A DNA stretch of 64,000 nt from Persicaria tinctoria (taxonomy: Eukaryota > Streptophyta > Magnoliopsida > Caryophyllales > Polygonaceae), in contig JBANSL010000004.1 in NCBI GenBank assembly GCA_037127255.1, forward strand, positions 55,158,318-55,222,317. The letters run 5' to 3'. Every line of letters starts with the position of its first letter. Positions within the stretch are counted from its first letter, which is position 1. The notes under the pieces are model-generated. The model searched no databases and was not told the DNA's origin. It saw only the letters and a program-made list of their open reading frames with translations. Shown here piece after piece: positions 55,741-64,000 of this stretch. Both the position numbers and the translations under genes were made by a program.

Positions 55741-56209
55741 TCTTCATATATATGTGGAAAGAAGAAAATACTAGTGAACTTAACTAATTCGCCTGAATTT
55801 ACACTAGTGAAATTTGGCAAAAATAAACACTCGTTCAGGTTCAAATTTTGAATGATCTAGAGTTTAAATTTAGTTTAATTAGCTTTTTAAATTGGATTTT
55901 GAAAAAACTACTCTCCTCAAGCTTCTCTTGTCAGATAGTGTTATAAAACACTTTACTAACTGATAATGCATATTTCATAAACGCATTATAGGTGGTTCTT
56001 ATTACATTTATATAGGATTTTTGCATATGTTTTGGTCTATTTCCATATCTTTCTTGTGAAATGTTCGAGTTAGGAATCTACGTTTTTTTAGTGTTTATTC
56101 TGAAGTTTTACATTCCAACCTTGGATGGGATATTGGAGGAACTTAAATGACTTATTTTGGAGAATAAGAAGGTTAAAGAAGGAGCTATAAAGGAGCAAGG
56201 AAGCACAAC
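55741..56209. other. Unassigned AT-rich stretch
   Basis: Between the LINE and the solo LTR. No coding, repeat or element end recognised. Confidence 0.5.
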
Positions 56210-57178
56210 TGTTGGGACGGCGCCCGCCGCTAGTCCATGTTCAACACTTGCCGATTTCAGTCCGAATATCTTATAAGATTATTATATTATTATCTTATTC
56301 TCTAGGGTTTTCACTACTCTATTTAGGTTATTTTCATTCATTTGTTGAGAGAAGAAAGTTATTGAGAGAGGAGAAATATTTTGAGAGAGATGAGCGTTAC
56401 TTTAGCTATGAGTTGCTAAACTCATAGTTTCGCCTGTGATTTTTGACATGGTTAAATGAATTGTGAGGATTTGATTTCTATTAGTTATTTCTAAGTATAC
56501 TTATCATCTTGTTCTTATTGATTATATTTGTGTTTCTTTCTATGATTGATCACCATGTTAGGAATTGCATCTATATATGCTATGAATTCGTGGTTGTTTT
56601 CTAGATAGAAAACGTAGCCATTGATTTAGTGATATATCTATGTCTTTGTAGTGGATGATTTCAATTGATCTATGTCGAGTAGGTGTTCATAGGGACGAGT
56701 GGGTTGCTCCCTTGTCTTCTATTTGCATTGAATCGATATGCCAAGTGGTCTTAAAACTTGAGTGTTTAATACTATTCTTTAGTGATATTGAATTAGAAGA
56801 TTGTATCTTTGCGGATCTATCAACTTTAGTCAAGTCGACATATGCTTTATAAATATCTATGGAATCAATCCTAGGATCTTGAACCTCAACCATTGTCGAG
56901 AATTACAGGTGAAATATTTTTCCATATTATTATCAATACTTTGCAATCATTGATCTATTCGCTTTACTTTGTCATTAATTTGCAATAAACTATTGCTATC
57001 GTCTTAAGAATCATTGTTAGAAACATTGCATTGCAGCCGTTTTCCCTTATGGGTTCGACTCCGGACTTATCGCTATACCAGTTTATTAGTTTCCTAATCT
57101 ATTGGCTTGAGCATTGAGTTAGGATATTATTGATATTTGGCAAAGGACGAAAAAGTCAACGACGTTCGTCCCGCAACA
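56210..57178 (+). mobile_element. Solo LTR of a gypsy element
   Basis: 969 bp starting TGTTGGGACG and ending CGTCCCGCAACA, so the ends are inverted repeats in the usual TG...CA form. It shares several blocks with the interrupted LTRs at 7402-7991 and 21,084-21,673 in opposite orientation. No primer site or coding follows on either side. Flanking ACAAC and GTAAC agree in three of five bases. Contains a pyrimidine-rich, promoter-like middle. Confidence 0.72.
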
Positions 57179-57256
57179 GTAACTTCTAAACGGTTTAAAT
57201 TTAACATATATTTAACACACTTAACTAATCAACTTTAGCTTTTGCATTAGTAAAGA

Positions 57257-57656
57257 CAGGGGTGGAGGGAGGGGGGCATGCGGTGGCTCAAGCCCCCCTG
57301 AGCAAGAGGGAAACGTAAAAAAAAATAAAAATATGTATTTTTTGTAATTTTTGATAATTTAAGGGGTAACAATAGTTAAAAAAGAGTAATAGATTAACAA
57401 GTGTGCTTAACTTAGTTGGTATGAGGTGAGAACTTGAATAAAGAGGTCTTGAGTTCAATTCCTTATAGCTTCATTTATGGATTTTTTTTCCTTCTTTTAG
57501 CTTTTTAAACTTAAAATAGCAATTTAAATCATAAATTTAATGTGTTTTCTACTATATTTTTTACAACAAAGAGTGTACCTTAAAAAAAATCGAAAATATA
57601 GTTGAGCGCCCCCCCCCCCCCCCCCCCCCCGGGATTTTTTTCTGGCTCCGCCCCTG
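57257..57656. mobile_element. Short hAT element with C-run
   Basis: 400 bp, ends CAGGGGTGGAGGGAGG and the inverse of CAGGGGCGGAGCCAG, with 8-bp duplication AGTAAAGA/AGTACAGA. A run of 22 C lies at 57,609-57,630. A tRNA-like A box (TTAACTTAGTTGG, near 57,405) and B box (GAGTTCAATTCC, near 57,452) lie inside. Confidence 0.8.
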
Positions 57657-57729
57657 AGTACAGAGCCTTAAATCAGTTAACTCTCTTACGTATATATTTG
57701 TCATTGTTTCTATATACACCGAGTACATG

Positions 57730-58424
57730 CATAGGCGGAGCTAGGCGGGGGCAAGCGGGAGCATTCGCCCCCCCCCCCCCTTTCATCCGACAAATTATCT
57801 ATATTTGTTCTACTCGTCGATAACTTCGTTTTGATATATTATAAGCCTGAATCCGATAACCGAGTAAAAAGTTATGAACATTTGAAAGTTAAACACAGAT
57901 TAATTATTTCAAATTTCTTTTAATAAATCATGATGCTTTTATATTTTACTTAATTTGATATTTTGGTAATGTAAGTCAATCTAAGAGCTTCGAAACAAGA
58001 GGTTATATTATTAAATTCGATAATTATATAAGAAATTACGCAAGTTTAAAGTTTGTATATCTTGTTACACGTTATTACATGATAAGAGAACAACAAGTTG
58101 CATATGACTTTGTGGGTTTCAAATGATATATTTTTAGACGAAAATAATGTTATTATAGATTAAAACGACATCATTTTCATTTTAAAGAGAAAAATAACTA
58201 TATAACAACTAATTACATATTTTTTAACTAACACCACAATTTTGAATAAAAAACGTTGTGTTTTGAACTAAAAATACCTTGTCTTGAACTAATATATATA
58301 TCACCGTTTAATGTAAAATATCATAGTTATGCTTCTCTAAACTATAGAAAAATCTACGAAGAATGAATTAACAATTTGTATAAAACTTCGCCTCCCCTTC
58401 GATAAATTCCTGGCTTCGTCCCTG
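57730..58424. mobile_element. hAT element, relative of 57,257-57,656
   Basis: 695 bp, ends CATAGGCGGAGCTAGG and the inverse of CAGGGACGAAGCCAGG, with perfect 8-bp duplication AGTACATG (57,722-57,729, 58,425-58,432). Interior AT-rich, no coding recognised. Confidence 0.87.
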
Positions 58425-58432
58425 AGTACATG

Positions 58433-58863
58433 TGTTATATGCATCAGGCACACAAATTCTAAATCTGTTTGAACCACAATTTCATACATATCTAGCATGC
58501 GTTTGACATTTGAAAAGCTACGAACGGATCCTAGATCTACTTGTGCAATTCAAAGGAAAAAAAAAACTAAGAACGGATTCGTTCGTGTTAAAATTAAAAA
58601 AAAATTGAAAATTTAAAAAAAATAGACGGATTATAAATCAAGCCGTGTATACTCTATTTTTAAAAAAATTCAAAATTTTTTAACTAGTATTTTTTTAAAA
58701 AAAAAAAAATAACGTAAATGGATCAAGAATCTGTTACACATATTAAACAGATGTTTAATCCACTCATAGTTTTTTTTAAATGTCATATACAATTTAGGTT
58801 AGGATTTGAACAGATGTAGAATCCATATACATAAATTTAGATAGCACATGTTTTCGGTATATA
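58433..58863. other. Unassigned AT-rich stretch
   Basis: Contains several A/T runs and imperfect repeats of ACGGAT. No coding or element end recognised before the copia LTR. Confidence 0.5.
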
Positions 58864-59003
58864 TGTAGAATAGCGGAATTGATGTAAAGTCCTCCTCGAG
58901 GGTTTCCATTCATTGATATAACATATATATATAGGTTACACAGGTATTGGGCCTTAACGGGCTTTTAGCCCACTATACAATATGAAACCTATGTAATCTA
59001 TCA
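58864..59003 (-). repeat. Copia LTR (3' LTR)
   Basis: 140 bp, TGTAGAATAG ... GTAATCTATCA. Near-identical to the right LTR apart from a short TA-run difference, suggesting a fairly young insertion. Confidence 0.88.
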
Positions 59004-62000
59004 AACCCCCGCAGTCGAAACGGGAGGTGTGCGTACAGTGAGACTGGAACGAAAATCAATGAACAATTGTCTAGGTAAACCCTTGGTGAATATATCAGCG
59101 TACTGATAGGAGGACGGGACATGTAGAACGCGGACATGTCCAATGGCAACCTTGTCCCTGACGAAGTGGAGATCAAGCTCAATGTGCTTCGTGCGTTGAT
59201 GCTGGACTGGGTTGCTAGCCAGGTAGACGGCGGAGACGTTATCAGTGTAGACCAGAGTGGCCTTCTGCAAGGGGCATCGGAGCTCAAGCAGGAGATTGCG
59301 GAGCCGAGAGCACTCGGAGACGACGTTGGCAACGCCCCTGTACTCGGCTTCAGCGCTGGAGCGAGACACGACAGACTGACGCTTAGCTGACCAGGACACA
59401 AGAGTGTCATTGAGGAAGACACAGTAACCAGACGTGGAGCGACGGGTGTCCGGACAACCACCCCAATCCGCATCCGTGTAAGCCACAAGGTCAAGCTTAG
59501 AGGAAGGAGTGATGGTGGTGCCGAGCTCAAGTGTGCCGCTGATGTACCGAATGATCCGCTTCAAAGCCTGAAAGTGAGGTTCCCTAGGGGCATGCATGAA
59601 CAAGCAGATCTGCTGAACGGCATAACTGATATCAGGCCTGGTGAAAGTGAGATATTGAAGAGCACCAGCGAGGCTCCTATATAATGTTGGATCGTCAACC
59701 AGAGGACCAGAATTAGCACTGAGCTTGTTGGATGTATCGACTGGGGTGGCGACGGGATTACAGTTGACCATCTTAGCCCGAGCAACAATCTCAGCAGCAT
59801 ACTTACTCTATGAGAGAAAGAGACCAGACGCATGCCGCTGAACAGCAACTCCCAAGAAGTAAGACAGCGGACCCAGATCAGACATGGCGAATTCCGCACT
59901 CAACCTTGAGATGATGGACGTTCGTAGAGCATCAGAAGAGGCGGTGAGAATGATGTCGTCGACATAGAGCAGCAGGAAAGCCAAGTCCGAGCCTCTGCGA
60001 TAGATAAACAGAGACGTATCCGATCGGCTGCCAGTGAAACCCAAGCGAAGCAGATGAGAGACAAACCGCTGAAACCATGCCCGTGGGGCCTGTTTCAGAC
60101 CATACAGAGAGCGCTTGAGGAGACAGACATGCTTTGGACGCTCAGCATCAGCAAACCCCGGAGGCTGAAACATGTAAACCGTCTCATTCAGATGACCATG
60201 CAGGAAGGCGTTCTTGACATCCAGCTGATGGATGCCCCAGTTGCGCGACAGCGCCAGACTCAGGACCACTCGGATAGTGGCAGGCTTGACCACAGGGCTG
60301 AAGGTCTCATCACAATCAATACCTGCCTGTTGAGATCTACCGTTAACCACCAGACGGGCCTTGTAGCGCTCCAATGTCCCATCAGAGCGGAACTTGTGAC
60401 GGAAGAGCCACATACAGCGAATGACGTTCGCCTCAGGAGGGCGAGGCACAAGAACCCAAGTACCATTCTTCGTAAGGGCCCTGTATTCGTCGAGCATAGC
60501 CGCCTGCCAATTCGGGTCTAGGAGGGCTGTTTTGTGGGAGGTGGGAACGGGGGAGAGGGAGGTCTGGGCGGAGGCAGAGGGTGAAAGGGAGTCGGGAAAG
60601 ATGGGGGCAGGAGAGGCGAAGGACGCGGGCGTGCCAGCAGGGGACGCGGGCGCGCCAGCATGGGGCGCGGGCGCGCCAACCTGGAGCCGTGTACTGAGTG
60701 CCGCCAGGGGCGCGGGTGCTACAAAGTGGGTTGCAGCGGGCGCCGCGCGTAGGGGAGGCGCTGATGTAGGTGGAGGGGAGGTGGGGTGTATAGCGGGGTG
60801 ATGGTCGGCGGTCATGGAGACGATATGTCGGGGCCTAAAGACACCGGAGACGCTGCGGGTGTGAGGTCTGGTGATGGATGGTGGCGGGGGAGGTGGGGGA
60901 GGGGGAGACGCAGGAGCACCGGGAGAGCTCTGGGGAAGAATGAAGTGAGGGAAAGGCGACTCAGACTCCGTAGACGACACAGGGGGTGTGGGAGACGCGA
61001 AGGGAAATCGCGACTCATCAAAGGTGACATGACGAGAGAGAATGATCTTGTGAGTCTTGATATCGAGGCAAATGTAACCGCGATGATCAGACGGGTAGCC
61101 AAGAAAGACACAAGGGGTGGAACGAGGGTGAAGCTTGTGGGGGGCAGTGGATGACTGATTAGGGAAGCATAAGCAACCAAAGGTACGAAGGTGATCATAC
61201 CTAGGCTCGGCGTAATAAAGAGTCTGAGCCGGCGAGCGATTTTGTAGGGTAGTGGAAGGGAGAATGTTTAGGAGATAACATGTGGTGGATAAGGCATGAG
61301 GCCAATAGGGAAGGGGAATAGATGCGTGGAAGAGGAGAGAGCGCATCATGTTGGTGATGGTTCTGATGATTCTTTCTGCCTTGCCATTCTGCTGAGAAGT
61401 ATAGGGGCAAGACAAGCGATATGAGATCCCATTTGCGGCAAAGAAGGAGTGAAAGTCTCTGTTGTCAAACTCACGACCATTGTCACACTGGAAACATTTG
61501 ATGGACATGTGAAATTGTGTTTTGATGTAGGTATGGAATCTGGCAAAAATAGGAAACACTTGGGACTTGAAATGCAACGGGAAGACCCATAAGTAATGAG
61601 TGTAATCATCCAGAAACAAGAGGTAGTACTTGTGACCCTCCTTGCTAGGCACGGGAGAGGTCCAAATGTCGCTGTGAATGATATCAAATGGAGCAAGGGT
61701 AGAGGTCAAAGACCGTTGAAACGGCAGTCTGGCATGTTTGCCTAGTTGGCAGGAAGAGCATAAACCAGAGCGTGGGTCTTTAGTACATGTGACAAGGTTC
61801 TGGGAACGGAGGACATCTAAAACGGCAGTGCTGGGATGGCCCAGGCGTGCATGCCAGAGGCTGGACGACGATGCCGAGAGGGCGACCGGACACGATTGAC
61901 GGGACGCAGGAGGTGGTGTGACAGGGTAGAGCTCCCCGGTGCTGTTACATCGCATGCGAGTAACCCCCGTAGTAAGATCGTTCACAGAGAAACCATAGGG

Positions 62001-62390
62001 ATCAAACGTAAGGGAAACGTTGTTGTCAGTAGTGAACCGACGGATAGAGATAAGGTTTTTGACAATCTTTGGGGCAATAAGGACATTGTTGAGGTGTAGT
62101 GGGTGGGTTGGGGTCTGTAAATTGGTGTGGCCAATACCCGAAGTAGCAAGACGACCACCATTTCCGACGATAATAGAGGGGGCAGGGCCCTTAAAAGAAA
62201 TAGAGGAGAGGTTACCTGAGGAGTTCGTCATGTGAGAGGTGGCACCAGTGTCCATGTACCAAGAAGAATCTGAAGATGTCTGCTGCGTAGAGGAGAAGGC
62301 GTGATGCAGAGCTGGCGGAACATAGCCTGGATCAGGCGATGTCAGACAGGCGTGAGGGCCGGCATGTCGAGAGGTAGAGTATGGGTGCAT
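59001..62390 (-). pseudogene. Copia pol: protease, integrase, RT, RNase H
   Basis: The 860-residue frame from ATG 62,390 has protease WYMDTGATSHM, integrase zinc motif (HARLGHPS, then CSSC), the DDE core (HSDIWTS, CDNGREFDN, NGKAERIIRT), RT (LDVKNAFLHG, LLKRSLYGLKQAPRAW, YVDDIILT) and ends LGVAVQRHASGLFLS. A single TAG at 59,805 splits off the RNase H part (VAYTDADWGGCPDTRRSTSG, SRSSAEAEYRG), which stays in the same frame to 59,001. The codon is Gln in related elements, so one CAG-to-TAG change would explain it. Pro/Ala-rich linker between integrase and RT is GC-rich. The frame is otherwise open for more than 1100 codons. Confidence 0.88.
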
Positions 62391-62720
62391 GGGGACGACG
62401 CGGGAGGGTGGCCTGGCGCGGGCGCGTTGAGGACGGCTTGGGCGCGTGGGGGACGGCGCGGGCGCGTCGGGGCTGGCGTGGGCGCGTTGAACCTGGCGCG
62501 GGCGCGCCTGGGGACGACGCTGGCCGAGAGAGGGAGGGGGAAGGGTGGCGGTGCAGGGGATCCGAGGATGGTGGATCCGGCGACGGTGGCCTTGGAGAGG
62601 GAGAAGGCGGCGGTGTCGCTGTGCGAGGGGTTGTCGAGAGCAGGGGTCGGAGAGGCGGCGGTGAGGAGGAAGGTTGGAGGAAGAGGGAGGATCAATTTAG
62701 GGTTCCGTTAGGAAGAAAAG
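62391..62720 (-). other. Remnant of the copia gag region, GC-rich repeats
   Basis: A gag would normally take up about 1 kb here. Instead there are about 330 bp with GGCGCGGGCGCG repeats of 30-36 bp spacing (62,400-62,520), like the Pro/Ala linker at 60,640-60,700. The gag N-terminal motifs were not found. A frame 62,695-62,342 is open but overlaps pol and is compositionally biased. Confidence 0.6.
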
Positions 62721-62732
62721 GTTGTGATACCA
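62721..62732 (-). other. Copia primer binding site, initiator-Met type
   Basis: The minus strand reads TGGTATCACAAC directly after the LTR ending CTACA. TGGTATCA is the standard plant copia match to initiator tRNA-Met. Confidence 0.85.
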
Positions 62733-62869
62733 TGTAGAATAGCGGAATTGATGTAAAGTCCTCCTCGAGGGTTTCCATTCATTGATATAACATATATATA
62801 GGTTACACAGGTATTGGGCCTTAACGGGCTTTTAGCCCACTATACAATATGAAACCTATGTAATCTATC
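62733..62869 (-). repeat. Copia LTR (5' LTR)
   Basis: 137 bp starting TGTAGAATAGCGG, partner of the left LTR. The outer end is slightly altered (CTATCTATTG against CTATCAAACC). Confidence 0.85.
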
Positions 62870-63563
62870 TATTGATAGCGTTATGGAATTCAGCCTTCGA
62901 ATTCAACCTTTAAGTCTGGTTTACTAATTTTGTCCATAACAGGGACAGTCCATCACAGCATGACGCGAATTAAAACCACACCAATTAGATGATTAGATGA
63001 AGCGTCAGCACGTCATACATACTTACATATATTATATCAACATATAATATACTTGTGGTAAGAAAGAATAAGTAATGTTTTTGTAAAATATAAACTTTTA
63101 ATCATAAACAAGTTTAGAACGTGATCAACCGCATATTACGGAAAGTCGACATCTTTGAACTAGAAAGCTAAGGCATAGAAACCTATTACGTGCAGCATAA
63201 GGAATTGAAGGTATCTAATTTCTTCCAATTTTTTTATATAATATTTAATGCTTTTGGTCTACCTTTCTACGGAGTATATACTTTATAATTAATAATAATA
63301 TTAAGCGTGTTTAGAGCGTTAATATAAAACATGCAACCGAATCATTGATTTTTCAAAAGGGAATACACATTTAAAAAAAAATCAAATACTAAGTGTGCGG
63401 TAATATTCACACACACATATTTGGATTAACGGAAACTTTTGGCAGAACGAGAATAACTGGGTCAAAATTATTCAATACAAATATTTAAAAGAAAGTCACA
63501 TATTAAACTACTCCCGGAAAGGTAATGCATCTTGACAATTGTCAAAACTAAGTTCGCTAATCC
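62870..63563. other. Unassigned stretch
   Basis: AT-rich with short imperfect repeats. No gene or element end recognised between the copia and the following LINE. Confidence 0.5.
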
Positions 63564-64000
63564 CAAAATTCAAAACATGCCGGGTTCATTTGGCAGGTGG
63601 GGAATGGGAAATTAATTAAGTTTTGGACCGACAATTGGGTAACAACGACTCCTCTTAGCAACAGGTTAGATTCGCTAGATAATATAAACCCACGAGATTC
63701 CATGAGCGACTACATTGTAGAAGGACAATGGTGGAAGGAGAAGTTCCTTTCTGTTCTCCCTGTCCATATAACAGATGAAATCATAAACATACATTTGCCA
63801 ATTACCCCATTTACAGATAGACTCTACTGGTGGCCCGCCAAAAAAAGTTGGTTTACGACGACAAGTGCTTATAATTTAGTATCAGCTACCTCACAAAGAC
63901 CAACGGAGGAATTCTCATGGATTCGGGGACTTGACGTTCACGCCAAAGTTAAAAACTTTATATGGAAAATAAAACAAAAGGAACTTGCCACGGCTACCCG
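63564..64000 (+). pseudogene. LINE ORF2 fragment (RT connection and zf-RVT), runs off the edge
   Basis: One frame is open from 63,564 to the window end. It reads FIWQVGNGKLIKFWTDNW, then EGQWWKEKFLSVLP, INIHLPITPFTDRLYWW, TTTSAYNLVSATSQ and ending VKNFIWKIKQKELATATR, the standard order in plant L1 ORF2 leading into zf-RVT. It has no ATG and starts after a TAA, so it is a 5'-truncated or interrupted copy. The frame is unbroken, so it is younger than the remnant at 41,256. Confidence 0.8.

Larger units (their letters stand above)
58864..62869 (-). mobile_element. Ty1/copia element with 140-bp LTRs, gag lost
   Basis: Direct repeats at 58,864-59,003 and 62,733-62,869 are the LTRs, starting TGTAGAATAGCGG. 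An initiator-Met primer site (TGGTATCAC on the minus strand) directly adjoins the right LTR, and a GCGGGGGTT polypurine tract adjoins the left LTR. About 4.0 kb in total. pol is almost intact, but only about 500 bp lie between the primer site and the protease, so gag is missing. No clear 5-bp duplication. Confidence 0.88.

Noticed and set aside
60054..61154. Several plus-strand ORFs of 120-155 codons
   Set aside because: All are antisense to the copia pol frame, which has complete enzyme motifs.
62342..62695. Minus-strand Pro/Ala-rich ORF as copia gag
   Set aside because: Overlaps pol in another frame, lacks gag or zinc-knuckle motifs, and is explained by GGCGCGGGCGCG repeats.

Overview
This window is nuclear DNA of a flowering plant, most likely a dicot. 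The species cannot be named from the sequence. The evidence is a spliced BAG-family co-chaperone gene with a plant-specific layout, together with typical plant transposable elements: Ty3/gypsy with a tRNA-Asp primer site, Ty1/copia with an initiator-Met primer site, En/Spm CACTA, Mutator-like, hAT, L1-type LINEs and Stowaway-like MITEs. I see one host gene that looks intact (BAG7-like, 43.4-46.8 kb). Nearly everything else is mobile DNA in various states of decay. No rRNA gene, organellar segment or CRISPR array was seen.

Layout. (1) 1-7.99 kb holds the minus-strand remains of a gypsy element (gag and protease only). A Mutator-like insertion sits inside gag, and part of the assembly is tandemly triplicated in units of about 2.6 kb. 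(2) 7.99-25.5 kb contains a CACTA element (CACTA-A) inserted in the gypsy LTR. The block MULE + gag + LTR + CACTA-A then occurs again from 11.04 kb after a short filler. The second MULE copy is split by an 8.3-kb TIR element (11,116-19,409) that carries several small intron-containing genes on both strands, including a plant mobile domain (PMD, MAIN-like) gene and an OTU-protease-like fragment. Each gene cluster lies next to arrays of the element's own CAACGTC/GACGTTG repeats. (3) 25.7-39.2 kb is a complete LTR-gag-protease-LTR retrotransposon with a perfect 5-bp target duplication. It sits within CACTA-A and contains CACTA-B, which carries pieces of a phosphofructokinase gene. CACTA-B holds a hAT element, which in turn holds a MITE. 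(4) 40-43 kb has a decayed LINE, a hAT MITE and short repeats. (5) 43.4-46.8 kb is the BAG7-like gene. (6) 47.3-48.8 kb has hAT elements and a MITE. (7) 48.8-55.7 kb is a minus-strand L1 LINE interrupted by a hAT. (8) 56.2-58.4 kb has a solo LTR and two short hAT elements. (9) 58.9-62.9 kb is a copia element with 140-bp LTRs, a long open pol frame and almost no gag. (10) A plus-strand LINE runs off the right edge.

The host gene encodes an Hsp70 co-chaperone and has no visible functional link to its neighbours. The rest reads as an insertion history. Target-site duplications and one paralogous empty site order many of the events, giving a nest at least six levels deep. The least ordinary items are the multi-gene TIR element with shared repeat arrays, and a dispersed 10-bp palindrome (TCGACGTCGA) that one retrotransposon carries in its LTRs, spacer and coding region.
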